Shown here piece after piece: positions 10,235 through 21,289 of a stretch of DNA of 64,000 bases. The stretch comes from Siderastrea radians (Eukaryota > Cnidaria > Anthozoa > Scleractinia > Rhizangiidae), in contig OZ024900.1 in assembly GCA_964017195.1 (NCBI GenBank), positions 30,582,641 to 30,646,640 on the forward strand, given 5' to 3'. The position numbers and the translations under genes were made by a program. The notes beneath the pieces were generated by a model that made no database searches, was not told the DNA's origin, and saw only the letters and a program-made list of their open reading frames with translations. Numbering within the stretch: position 1 is the stretch's first letter; each line of letters starts with the position of its first letter.

Positions 10235-11425
10235 TTACTATTTTTCTGACTGGGTCATAGTTTTCGTCAGTGGGTCATCACTTTCGTCATTGGGTCATAT
10301 TTTCATCACTAGCGTTCATAATTCCGTTCCCATTTTCGTCACCTCTTTCTTATTTTCGTCACCATATCGTCCCTTCTCTTACCCCGTCTTTGTTTTCATG
10401 ACGTAACAACGTTGTCATTTTCGTCATTGCATCACCGTTTCGTCACTGCGTTATTAGTTCGTTACTGGGTTGTTTTTCGTTCACATCATCTCCGACATCA
10501 TTTTCGACACTGTGCCATCATCATTACCTCCTTTGCTACGTCAAATTTTTCGTTATTATATCATCATTTGGATCACTGCGTCGTCATTCTTTTATTTTGC
10601 CTCCTCATTTTCGCAGACGCGTTATCGTTTACGAGTCTACGTCTTCATTTCCGTAACTGCATCATCGCGTTCGTTATTTCGCTTCAGTGTTATCGTTTAA
10701 GTTTCTAATTCATTGTTTTCGGTTTATGTCATCATCTACGTATATTTGTTACCATTTCGTCAATGCGTCGTCACAGTTTTTCACCTTCAAAGTCTTCTCT
10801 GCGTGATCGCTTTACTTTGTTTCTCCGACACTGTTTTCGTTTTTTGCGTCATCTTTTTGGTAACTGCGACATTATTTTGGCTTCTGCTTCGTCATTTTAC
10901 AGACTGTAGCATCATTTTCGTTGCTGCATCGTAGTTTATGTTTTTACCTCACGAGTATCGTTTCTGCGTCATAATTTTTATTACTGTGTCATCATTTCTC
11001 TCCTGCCTCGACATTTCGTTTCTGCCTCATCAAATTCGTTACTGCGTCACTATTTTCATTTTTGCGTCATCACATTTGTTCCTGCGTCGTTATATTCTTT
11101 TTCTGCGTCATCGTTTCCATTATTGCGTCATCATTTTGTGACTACATTACTGTTTTCGTTACCGAGTCATCACGTTCGTAACGGCTTCATTATTTTCGTT
11201 ACGTCATCGTTTTCGTTTCTGCGACGTCATTTTCGTTAATGCGTCATCGTTTTTCCTACTGCATCGTCCTCATCGTTTTCGTTTTTGTAACTGCGTTGTC
11301 ATTTTCATTTCTGCTTTATCGTTTTCGTTACTGCGTCATCGTTCTTGTGACTATGTCATCCTTTTTTTTTTACTCTGTCATTATTTTTGTCACAGCATCG
11401 TCACGCTTTTTGCTGCTTTATGATT
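10235..11425. repeat. Degenerate ~20-bp minisatellite rich in CGTCA
   Basis: About 1.2 kb is built from a diverged unit close to TTTCGTTACTGCGTCATCA, repeated dozens of times with substitutions and small indels. Frames through it (for example 10412-10708 and 10713-10934) are by-products with repetitive hydrophobic translations. The recurring TGCGTCA/CGTCA core matches half of a CRE/ATF-type site, but nothing else points to a regulatory role. Confidence 0.8.
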
Positions 11426-11744
11426 TTCCTGAGAGTAACTTTTTCTCGTCAAGGTGTATTTAAAATGATCTTTGTCAACTCGAATGTCGGGTCATCATTT
11501 TGGTGTCAGTCAACCTTCTGTATTGATAAACTACTTTGGCGTGTTTCGTTGGACTTGCTTTCAGTCACTTTGACAACTATAAAATGGAAAAAAAGTACAT
11601 AAAAATCACTGATTCTGTCTTGAGTCGGCCTAGAAAGGTAAGGTAATTCAGTTGATTATAGGGTAGGCTTAAAATTCAAATTTTTAAAAGGCCTTAAGTT
11701 TTGCCTAACTAACTTTATCCTACCTTTTCAGCACACCTGGGATG

Positions 11745-13215
11745 GGATTAAAAGTCTGGAATTTTCTTTCTCAGTTTCTGTATGTACCCTGGCTTTAAAA
11801 TGCTTTTTACATAAAAAATGACTACAGGAGATTTTGTTTGGGACGAAATAAAGTGGCCGTAAAAACGAAGTGGCCATCTTAGGTTTATGGGATGGACGAA
11901 GACGGGCTTGTGCTTTAGTAGGCGCGCCACCCCTTATCCACCTGCAAGCATGCTTCTCTGTTTTGCGGTTTATCGCGAATTTCAGTCTTGATAAGTCGGC
12001 GACAAATACGCGAGGTATGAGCTAGCGGCGAACTTGAGACGAAGAAAGTGGATTTCGTTTTAAACCTCCCAGAGAGCTCGTAATTCGGACTCGTCGAAAC
12101 TCAATCATGCAAGAGAACGTCCTGTGTGGCTAGAATGCTTGCTCACCAGACATCTAATACTCTGCTCACAGTATAGATATATCTTATTATTTTATTTTGT
12201 GGCCAGAAGTAGGCATTTACTCCGAGATTTCAGTTTTAAGCGGCCTTAAATTAAAGGTGACCTTGATTATTCTCAAATTTATGTCCTGATTAGTTTATTT
12301 GCTCTAAGTTTCGTTCATTGAGCTCTCTTAGTGTTGGGAAGGATTTTAAACAAATATTAACCCGAGAAGCAAAGTTTCGATACCTCATATGATAGTTCTA
12401 AAAACACTAACTTGCAAGAAAAACTATACCGAAACAGAAGCACTATACCTGCCAAGTGTCACGCCTAAGGCGTGATTGTCACGCCTGCGGATCGAAAACT
12501 GCGATCTCACGCCTACTCACGCCTGCGTTTCCATCTCTCACGCCTGGTGGAAATGTCTGAGCCTTTACAGCCTTAACCGACTCATTTTGAAAAAAAATTA
12601 TAAATTGTTTAAATAAACTCGAACTAATGCGAGAAAATAATGATCGTACTTTCGCGAAATTTCGGATTTTAGTAGGGAAAGCCACTGGAGACATCGTAAT
12701 ACTCGTTTAAATGATCAAAGCATCGGTTAACTGGCCATAAATCGGAACGTCTTCGGAACGGCTTTGGAAATCTTCGGACGTCTTAGGAAATCGTCGGACA
12801 TCTTCGGATATTATCGGTCCCTACGAAAAATCTTGACACTCTCAGGATAAAAATGTCACGCCTATGAATCACAAAAAGTTGGCAAGTATAGAAGCACTAT
12901 CCTCGTTTTGATTGTTCGCCACTGAATTTTGTGTCGGCATTTCTATTTTAAAGCTCACCAATTTTGACCTATAAGACGAATGGTTGAAGTAAAAAAAGAC
13001 GAAGACGAGTTATAAATACAACGAAAGCAACCTGTTTGTTAATGAATTTGAAAAATTTTGTACGAGGTTTTCAGTTGGCGGACGAGTTCTATCCATTCGG
13101 GTATTTTCGGACTCGTCGAAACTCAATCATGCAAGAGAACGTGCTGTGTAGCTAGAATGCTTGCTCGCCACACATCTAATACTCTGCTCACAGTATAGAT
13201 ATATTTTTGTGTCTA
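11745..13215 (+). repeat. R1 block, copy a (lacks the SINE)
   Basis: This copy shares long stretches with 27285-28005, 34805-35480 and, inverted, 45650-47215. Shared landmarks include AGATTTTGTTTGGGACG, the GAGCTCGTAATTCGG stretch and TTTCGATACCTCATATG. Where copies at 28, 35 and 47 kb carry a SINE after GTCGGCATTT, this copy runs straight on, so it shows the empty site. It has its own insertion at 12447-12889. Part of the block (12085-12185) recurs at 13100-13205 inside the same copy. Confidence 0.75.
12447..12889. mobile_element. Short Mutator-like non-autonomous element
   Basis: A 443-bp insertion interrupts R1 copy a. AGAAGCACTAT occurs directly on both sides (12436-12446 and 12890-12900), while the other R1 copies have it once, so it is a target duplication of 9-11 bp. 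The ends ACCTGCCAAG and its partial complement form short inverted repeats. The interior repeats TCACGCCT several times and has a TTCGGA-rich stretch. A 9-11 bp duplication points to the Mutator group, which is an inference from duplication length. Confidence 0.65.
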
Positions 13216-13824
13216 GTGCAAAGCACGTTGACACTATGGAAAAGCGAAAGAAAATTCGATAAGTACGTCATATAATCTAAAATGTGACGTACACGCATAA
13301 GGTTCTTACCAGGTTTACATTATCTTATGGCTAACATGAAAAGGAGATTGAGGGGTTAGTACAAATATGATTGGAAATGCTATCCACGTCGATACAGTAA
13401 TCGTGAAGACCAATCCTGACGAGTTTTAGGATATTCGACCAATTGGATTCGAGAAAAGAACGTCAGGGGTAATCGGAACCAATTGAATTCGAGGACGAAA
13501 GATTACGAAAGATTACGACGAATCTCTGTGCTTTTGACCAAGAAGAAATCACTGAGCGAGCGGAAACCTTTTTCAGTGACTGGGAAGAAAATTTGGTGAG
13601 TGAACGTTTCCTTTTTTAACCTGTATGATGAATTTCTCCAAAATAAGTTTTCAGTATGCCACAGTTCTTCGAAGTACGATTCAATCTCGCCGCAAAAAGG
13701 CTTTAAAAGATGCCTTCAACATGTTCAAGTGTTCCATCTGTCGGCGCCAACAGCTGAATGTACACGCTTTGATGACTACGCTGCGTTCCAAAGCAAATAC
13801 TATGCCTGTTTTGCGAAGAATCGA
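13216..13824. other. Intergenic, nothing recognised
   Basis: No known repeat ends or conserved frame were seen. A good splice-donor-like GTGAGT follows GAAAATTTG at about 13597, but no matching exons could be joined with confidence. Confidence 0.35.
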
Positions 13825-13825
13825 G

Positions 13826-13930
13826 TCCCGTTTGGGGATTATTGAGCCCCGACTGGGGAATTTTGAGCCCTGTCTGGGGATTATTGAGCCCCGTTTAGGG
13901 AGAATTGAGCCCTGTTTTGGGATTATAAAG
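13826..13930. repeat. 21-bp minisatellite encoding heptads
   Basis: About five units of 21 bp with a GGGGATTATTGAGCCCCG core lie in tandem. The period is a multiple of three, so both strands read as heptad repeats: (R/C)LGIIEP on plus, inside a 135-codon frame at 13625-14032, and KRGSIIP-like on minus. Each unit can pair CCCC with GGGG. The surrounding frame has no recognised domain and no signal peptide, so I treat this as a repeat first. Confidence 0.6.
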
Positions 13931-14213
13931 GCCGTGAACGGATTAAATACAAAGCCCAATTTGGGAAATGTATTTCGCGCCTATCAGCGCACAGTGCCCA
14001 TTTTTGGCAATTTTCGGTTAAAAAATTGCTAGCTTTTTAACCATTTCTAGTGTAAATTATTAGAAATGAAGAATGTGCATTATAATGGCTCCCGTGTACA
14101 CGCCAATCACCTCGGGGGCTTTCCCGCTTTATTTTTCGTGAAATAATAATCACATTGCAATTGTCAGCATTTTTTCGCTCAAAATTTAGCGTTGTACAAC
14201 AAAACTAATAGAG

Positions 14214-14315
14214 TCCTTCTGTCTCAGGCCATATGGGTGATAGGTTCCCTCGGAAATTTGATCTTCAAATTTCCTCGGGCAACCTATCACACGATAGTGC
14301 CTTCGACAGAAGAAA
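14214..14315. repeat. Foldback of about 100 bp
   Basis: GTGATAGGTT followed by a CCTCGG stretch and AAATTTGA pairs with the complementary stretch ending AACCTATCAC, with a nearly zero-length loop. Weaker pairing (TTCTGTC) extends outward. It looks like a small MITE or the fused ends of one. Confidence 0.6.
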
Positions 14316-14354
14316 TCCGTACTGGTTAAGTGATGCCCCTCCACTAATAAAAAT

Positions 14355-14500
14355 TGCAACGTCAAGTGATCAATTTAAACTAAACAGGCTGAGGGTGAAC
14401 TATAGCATTTGATAGTAGATAGCTTCGTAGCCAATCAGACTGGGAGCTTTCCAGCCGGTCAACCACTGGGTTATGCAAATAAAAAATTATTCAAAATTCA
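14355..14500 (+). repeat. R2 block fragment
   Basis: The stretch from TGATCAATTTAAACTAA to GGGTTATGCAAA, with GCCAATCAGA in the middle, recurs at about 35975-36130, 47650-47800 and 48590-48740. It usually follows the R1/SINE block, and here it sits about 1 kb behind R1 copy a. Confidence 0.65.
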
Positions 14501-14633
14501 GAGGAACAAATTGTACGTAAGCGATTTTTGGTGCAATTTTGGAGAAAATTTTCAGAGAAATTCCGTATCGAGATTCGGGAGTGATTTCAGTAATCGTGAC
14601 ATAAACACGATTTCCAGAAGCAGTATCATAGGT

Positions 14634-14719
14634 CATGCAATGTGAGCATAAAAAAAGTCCAAATTCCCTTGGACTAGGTCCTTATTTATTCTGGGCTTTT
14701 TTTATCCTGACGTTGCATG
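14634..14719. repeat. Hairpin with 27-bp arms
   Basis: Arms 14634-14660 and 14693-14719 both start from CATGCAA and contain an A7/T7 run. They differ at about five positions around a 32-nt centre. This is probably a foldback element. Confidence 0.5.
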
Positions 14720-14937
14720 CGTTTTGCTCGCACCACTGCACACCACTATCAGATCTTTGAGTGCTCATTGAAATATCATTTGCAGTTATTTGATTGTGAG
14801 TTTTGATCCGATGGAGGCAGGAGAGCATGAGATATTAGTATAAATGCTGCCTTGAGGGTCACCCAAGGGAACTTTACTGTGTTTATGCTGCATGCATTCC
14901 TTTCCCAGCTATAGACAAACTTTCCATCACGCGATCA

Positions 14938-15250
14938 AGGTAAGGTAGGTAAGGTTACAAATGAGCCACAGGACACCCACACGGCCGGAGCTTATCCCTG
15001 TTTCTGTAGCATGAAGCAACTGAGAGTATTGCTACTTCCCCCTGGATGGGATGCTAGTTCATCGCAGGGTTACCCCCAGCAGTATCTCGCCAGTACCCAT
15101 TTTTTCCACCTGGGAGGAGAAAGACAATGTGCAGTTAAGTTTCTGTCTAAGGAAACTACACGATGGCAGGGTCTGGGCCTTGAGCCCCCGACCTTCAGAT
15201 CCACCTTCAAGTCCAACGTGCCAAACACTACACCACCGCACCCCCGCGTT
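14938..15250 (-). mobile_element. tRNA-derived SINE (type 1), copy at 15 kb
   Basis: Read on the minus strand, the head is GCGGTGGTGTAGTG (A-box-like), followed by a TTCAGAT-like anticodon region and a GG(T/C)TC box-B remnant. A body of about 200 bp shared with the copies at 28, 35, 47 and 58 kb follows, then a TACC-type simple tail. The B box and anticodon arm are damaged here. The head is overlapped by the start of the 15.2-16.9 kb duplication. Confidence 0.75.
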
Positions 15251-16712
15251 TACGCGATGAAATCGCCGTGAAAAGACGCCCCCAAGAGTGCATTAAAAAC
15301 CGTCCGTATTATACGGCCCTTTACGGGGATACTCGTCGTTCTTTTAGGAGTTTAAAATACAGTTTAAAACAACTTTCAATGACTAGTTTTAAATGAGTTA
15401 AGGACGGTGCCTTCTTTTGTTACTGCGCATACGTTCTGCGTATCTCGGGATGTTCGGGTTTCTTAAGGAATTTGCCCACTAATACAACAATATTTTTACG
15501 CGGCTTATGACTATGTGGAAAAAGCAGATCTTAACAAGGTCTATTAGAATCCAAAAAGAAAATCGGGGGTAACCACGCATTTTTCAGAGCTAATTGAGCT
15601 TAAGTTTGGAAAGAAATTGCCACACATTCTTTGTATTTAAAAGCTTTTTTAGGATTATGGTTACTTAATTATCTCTGAAAAATGCGTGGTTACCCACATT
15701 TTTTTTTTTGGATTCCAATAACTCTTGCTAAGATCTACTTTTTTCCCATAGTCATAACCTTTGCAAAAACACATCTCTATTATCATCGTCCTTCAATAAT
15801 ATAAAAGCTTAAATCATATAAAAACTTGCCATACGATTCAATTTTGTGAAATAATCATTTATTACAATAATTTTACCTCTTGACATTACACATGACAATT
15901 TGCTCAAGCAATCATGGTCTTTAATGTTCTCAATTAAGAGTCATTTGTTTGATTGAACGTACAACGGTTACTTCCCGTTATTCAAATGTACCCTACTTGC
16001 TAATGTTCAAGTCTACGGTTTCTCGACTGAAGCAATGAAACTTCAACAGTCACAAATGAAAAAGTGTGCTTTTTGGTGCTGCCGATTGTTTTACTGGAAA
16101 CATTCATAATTAAGACACGATAAACAGGGCTGAGTTCAGTGGATGTCACATGAGACAAAGTTTTACTGTTTAAATCGGCCTTACGGAGTACGGCTATGTC
16201 TGGTTCACCACCAAAACGTAATGTGACATCGGGCAGACCTTCTGAGACAAAAACAACAAAAACTTCAACAACAATAACAGCTAAAGCAGACTGAGAGAAC
16301 CACTAACCATCTTTGAATAAAACTATCGACACAATATGGAAAAACGAAAAAACAAACAAAACTATTAAAAAGAAGAAGCACCACCACCAACAACAACAAC
16401 AAAAGGAACTGGTCATACTTAACGCAAATAGAGAACATATGGTTTTTGGCATCTTTCAGAATGCTTAATAGCTTACAAGTGAAAAATGCAATGTGAACAT
16501 CGCATTTATTAAGCAATCTCTGTGTTCTTTATGTCGATTAATTTCGTTTGATGAAGTCCATTGAACGTTAAATTAATTTATGTAGATATACTCCGATTCC
16601 TTAAAGTGCCGGTTTCAGCCGAAACCTCTTTACTTCCTCGTGCGCTAGTTGTATGTCCTTTGCGCCTTTGAGGATGAAATACTGCAGCTGTTACCTTAAT
16701 GGGAGACGAAGT

Positions 16713-16752
<40 letters not shown>

Positions 16753-16940
16753 GGGCTGTCACAGAAAATGCTGCTCCTGCCAAGCGATGGAACTGACATG
16801 GATCTTTGCCTCACAGTTTCATGACATCTTGGATGATCAATGGCTGGAACGCAGGAGTTTGATCTTGACAAAAGGTGTCTCATTTTTTCAGCCACAGTTT
16901 GCTCCTCATCCACATTTTCTACTAAACTAAACGAAACGAT
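15205..16940. repeat. Segmental duplication SD1, copy a
   Basis: This 1.7 kb matches 23357-25115 almost base for base. It carries the SINE head remnant, about 1.2 kb of non-coding 3' flank, and the C-terminal end of a minus-strand GPCR pseudogene. Both copies therefore lie behind minus-strand receptor copies. Differences are small indels and the length of the CTG/CAG tract. Confidence 0.85.
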
Positions 16941-19588
16941 TCGATTACTCTTCCCTTCTGAGTTTTTCTGTGGGTAATTGGATAATTAAGGGTTAGTTGC
17001 TCTAGCTTCATGTCGGATGCGTGGTCTTTCAGCATGGATTGGTGCCGTTGTAATCACGATAGTTGAGGATTGCTGCAGCTGTTGACTGTGGCAGCAGTTA
17101 TAGTCTGAAACAAACGAAGGAGCTGATATAGATCTTTTCAACATTACATCTTGAAACCCCAGAACACCTTGGTCTAAATTGAAGGACACTGATCTTATCA
17201 ATGAACGACGGCTCTGCGTGTTTTCCATTTTTACTGCTTTTTTCAGGGACCTAAATGAATCCTTCCGTCCAGAAGATCGCACTGCACCAACGTTTAGCTT
17301 GTTTGGTTGAGGTTTTCTGAGCCCTAAAATCTCGAGCACGGCTTTTCTAAAGCGGCAGACTCTTTAGCAGTAGAGGAGTGGATTCACTATGGAATAAACT
17401 GCATCAGTGTCTCTGCCGACCGGAAATACGAACCTTTGCGAAAGGTTGGAAAAACCTCTCCCAAAAAAATGATAGCTATCACTGGGAATCAAGGGACAGG
17501 TCAGCAGGGCAGTCGTCCTGGCAACTTTGTTCTCCAGTTTCGCTCAGTTTTACCAGAGCACTGACTCGACGGATTTGGCTCAGTTTATGTTTGCGTGCTT
17601 CACGGTACGCCATCATATAGAAATATGCAATAAGAATTATGGCCAAAACTCCCTAAACCCCCAAAACCGGTGAGAGAAAAATATTATGATCCACATCGAG
17701 TGCTACCATGGTAATGTATAAAACTGTTGCCCAAACAGCCACGAACCCATCCTCGGAGACCCAGGGGCAGCTAGTCGGGACGACGGGATTTTCATGGGCG
17801 AAAGTTTACAACAAGAGCGGGAGAGCCCCTGGGCACTTACTCTTACCGAACGACTTCCAGAAGCGTTTGAAATCCCGGCTTCTGATTGGCCAGAAAATTT
17901 TTTTCTGGCCAATCAGCGAAGAGGAACAGCCAGGCGACTCTCATGCCTTCTTACACGAGGTTGTTTTCCTCATCAATCGCCGTAGTAGTGTGGCCCGTTC
18001 AACGGGAACATTTTTGAGGAGAGCTTCAGAAAAAAAAGATTAATACTAAATAAATAAACGAAGTCGAAGAAATCGCAAACTATAACGTGGCCGGAAGAAA
18101 ACAAATACTCGGCGGGATTTTTCACGGAGGACTTATCGAAGGTATCGTAAATTTTTAGAGCTAACGACTCCCCTTTCTCAAGTGTTGCATGAGGCTAATA
18201 GCTACTCGAGTAAGCGATGTAACTAATTATTTCTCCTTGTTCGTTGAACTACGTCTGAAACTTTCCACGGGAATCTCCGATGCACGGGCCACGCAACTAT
18301 GTCGATCGAGCGTGGGAAACACAGTTAACCAAAGCGTAATATGAGTGTTTGTATGGAGCTGAAATTCGATCGAAAATAATCGGCGGTTTTCCGCTGAAAA
18401 TGCATTAAAATGGAAATACAGTTTCAAAAACATTACCTGCTGTGTGTTTGCTGTGCTTTTATTGCTTTTCCGAGCTTCTGGAGGCCGATCTGGGCGATTT
18501 TCTGCTTAACTGTCTTATGGATGTCTCTCTAGTACGTCACATGACACGGTCGATCAACATAGTTGCGTGGCCCGTGCATCAGAGATGGAAAAGTTTCAGA
18601 CGAAGATCAACGAAGAAGGAGAAATAATTAGTTACATTGGAGAAAGGGGAAGTCGCTAGCTCTAAAAATTTGCGTTAGTCCTTCGATAAGTCCGCCGTGA
18701 AAAATTCCCTGTGAGTGTTTGTTTTCTTGTGGCCACGTTATAGTTTGCGATTTCCTCGACTTCGTTTATTTGTTATTGTTTTTTTTCTGAAGCTCTCCTC
18801 AGAAATGTTCCCGTTGAACGGGCCACGCTACTACGGCGATTGATGAGGAAAACAACCTCGTGTAAGAAGACATGAGAGTCGCCCGGCTGTTCCTCTTCGC
18901 TGATTGACCAGAAAAAAATTTTTCTGGCCAATCAGAAGGCGGGATTTCAAACGCTTCTGGAACTCGTTCGGTAAGAGTAAGTGCCCAGGGGCTCTCCCGC
19001 TCTTGTTGTAAACTTTCGCCCACAAAAATCCCGTCGTCCCGACTAGCTGCCCCTGGGTCTCCGAGGATGCCACGAACCAAGCTATTATTGCAAGCTTCTT
19101 CACCCGGCCTCTTGCTACAATAACTTTGTAATCAAAGCATTTTCCTATCGCCACATACCTCTCCCAAGCGATAACAGTCAGATGAAAAAGGGAACACTCA
19201 GAAGCAGTATACATAGAATTTATATTAACTAAGTCTAGAATACAAACATGATCAAGCAGAACTTGGCGGGAAATCAGTGAATCAATAGCCACTGATAACG
19301 GCATGCTTATGGCGCCCACTAGGATATCCACAACGGCCATGCTCGACAGCAGAATGTTGGAGGCTCTCTGCAGTTCTTTCCTGGTCCTCACAGCTGTCAT
19401 TACTAAAACGTTCAAAATAACTGCAATGGGAGAAGCAATCGATACGATGGCGAGCAAAACCCAGGGGAAAATGGTTTCCGTTAAGTCCCACGTGAAGGTT
19501 GGATTGTGTGTGCAAATAAAACACTGACCTTGCCTTGAAAGAATAGTCATGAATAGTTAGCAGTTGTGTCCATGTCGTTTAAATCCAT
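16578..19588 (-). pseudogene. Rhodopsin-like GPCR pseudogene split by a transposon
   Basis: This minus-strand copy of the receptor family keeps TM1-TM4 (TFTWDLTETIFPW, ADILVG-like SMAVVDILVG, WERYVAI) up to WFVA. A 1.3 kb element interrupts at that point. Beyond it the gene resumes at TM4/TM5 and runs through TM7 and the tail. Other lesions are a stop and an extra base close to the start ATG at 19588, and a stop in CYRDRR just after TM7 (CYR became C-stop-R). The tail still has RSISAP and RSMSVP motifs, a glutamine run of about 13, and ends RNRSIST. The tail (RKPQPNKLN, LDQGVLGFQD) matches the 50.6 kb gene, while the N-terminal half is closer to the 21.3 kb copy, so it looks like a gene-conversion chimera. 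It stands head to head with the 21.3 kb copy. Confidence 0.92.
17748..19069. mobile_element. Mutator-like foldback element inside a GPCR gene
   Basis: This 1,322-bp element begins CATCCTCGGAGACCC and ends with its complement. It is flanked by the direct repeat CCACGAACC (17739-17747 and 19070-19078), which is single in intact receptor copies. The two arms are inverted copies of each other over roughly 500 bp each, leaving a centre of only about 200 bp. Long terminal repeats with a 9-bp duplication fit a non-autonomous Mutator-like element. There is no transposase frame; the frames in the arms are read-through of repeat. Several substitutions separate the arms, so insertion is not recent. Confidence 0.85.
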
Positions 19589-20006
19589 GATAAAACGCTG
19601 TTTCAAGGAGACAAGAAGCAATGTGGTAAGCAAGACGAGAGACTCAAAATTCACTCCTCGGTCTCGAAAGCTGCTAAGGCTAAGTGCTTAGATTTGAGAA
19701 TTCACTATAGCCTGTTAGTGAAACTTCATGTGCGTGAAAAAGCACTGAGGTTTTGCTTTTAGAAGGTGATAAAGATAATTTTCTAACAGTTCTAAATGCG
19801 TGTGTGCAAAGAAGACGGAAAACTCATCAGGTTGTTGTATTGTGCGCATTATTTCGACAAGAATTTTCAGTATCCTGGCGAAAATCCCAGTTTTCAATAA
19901 CTATTTTGTTGACAGTCGTTTCTCTTCGCCGAAAATAACAGGTTAGTTTCTGCGGAGAGAAACGACAGCCGGAAAACATCTGCGTTCGCAGGCTGTTATG
20001 TTGTCT

Positions 20007-20571
20007 AACAAGTAAGGGTGTTAGTTTCTAAAGAAACTGTGGTGCTACGTCGGTGGGGGTTTTACATGCACCTCTGCGAATGTTATCCATTGCATAACAT
20101 GCACTTTATGCAAAAGATATACATTGGTGAAACAGGGAGGAGATTAGGGGACCGTTTCCGCGAACACCTACGAGACGTTGAAAGAAATGACAAGGACGCA
20201 TCCAAACCAGTCGCCCGACATTTCAATCTCCCTAATCATTCCAGTCAACATATGACGATCTGTGGCCTTTCCCTACACCAGGGTAACACGGAAAACCGTA
20301 AAAATCTAGAACAAAAATTCATTTTTCAAATCGGGACACTTAATCCCCACGGTATCAACGAACGCTTTTCATTCAATTAATTTACTCTTGTTTTCCACAT
20401 TGCCATGTTCCCACCAATAGCGTAGCTCCACCACTCCCTGTATATACCAAGTGCAACCCACAATTCCTTGATTCGCTCTGACGAAGGGCTAACGCTCGAA
20501 ACGTCAGCTTTCAATCACTTTACGGTGGCCAATTTACCTTATCAACTCAGTTGATAAATCCAATCTTTTGT
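20007..20571 (+). mobile_element. Penelope-like element, 3' fragment with GIY-YIG domain
   Basis: The frame at 20109-20380 carries KIYIGETGRRLGDRFREHL, the GIY-YIG nuclease signature found at the C-terminus of Penelope-like retroelements. It is followed by ERNDKDASKPVARHF. A Cys-rich piece just before it is in a different frame, so one base is lost or gained. The 3' UTR contains a CTCGAAACGTCAGC stretch common in these elements. GTTATGTTGTCT repeats on both sides (19995-20006 and 20572-20583) and is single in the paralogous flank at 40.0 kb, so it is a 12-bp target duplication. The reverse transcriptase is missing. The insertion separates two head-to-head receptor copies. Confidence 0.88.
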
Positions 20572-21289
20572 GTTATGTTGTCTGCCAGATTTGAAATCCA
20601 GCGTCAAGAGCGATCATTTGGACTTTGATTCTATTTTTTAAAACATTATTCAAAATTCCAGCGAGTTTTTTTTTTTTTAGCGAAATATACTGAGAACAAT
20701 GAGAAAAATGACTGCTCCTTAAAACGGACGGATAATACTTCAAAGAAGAATCGAAATTCAGTAGAAGATATTATTTCTGAATAATTTGCATATTTTTTTT
20801 AAGTGTTCGGGACAGTTAACTTTTTCTTGACTGGTTTATCAAATTGTGTTAGTTGTGAGAAAGATGAAAGTTGAACATGTTTAAAAGTGTCTGTTCTCAG
20901 TATATTTCGCTAAAAAAAACTCGTTGGGATTTTGAATAATGTTTTAAAAAATAGAATCAAAGTCAAAATGATCGCTCTTGACGCTGGATTTCAAATCCGG
21001 CAGACAACAGCCTGCGAATGCAGATGTTTTCCGGCTGTAGTTTCTCTCCGCAGAAACTATCCTGTTATTTTCGGCGAAGAGAAGCGACCGCCAGGATATT
21101 GAAAATAATGCGCACAATACAAGCAAACCTCTGTGCTTTTTCACGCACATAAAGTTTCACCAACAGGCTATAGTAAATTCTCAAATCTAATCACTTAGCC
21201 TTAGCAGCTTTCGAGACCGAGAAGTGAATTTTAAGTCTTTCGTCTTGCTTACCACATTGCTTCTTGTCTCCTTGAAACAGAGTTTTATC

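Noticed and set aside
10235..11425. CRISPR-like array
   Set aside because: Units are adjacent and degenerate without distinct spacers, and the DNA is eukaryotic.
10412..11463. Series of hydrophobic plus frames that look like membrane proteins
   Set aside because: They are translations of a T-rich ~20-bp minisatellite with changing frames.
17708..18043. 111-codon plus frame with ATG in the receptor pseudogene
   Set aside because: It starts antisense to receptor TM4/5 and continues in the transposon arm.
18831..19080. Receptor frame extended by VGTTGFLWAKVYNKSG
   Set aside because: The extension is Mutator-like element sequence read through after the insertion point.
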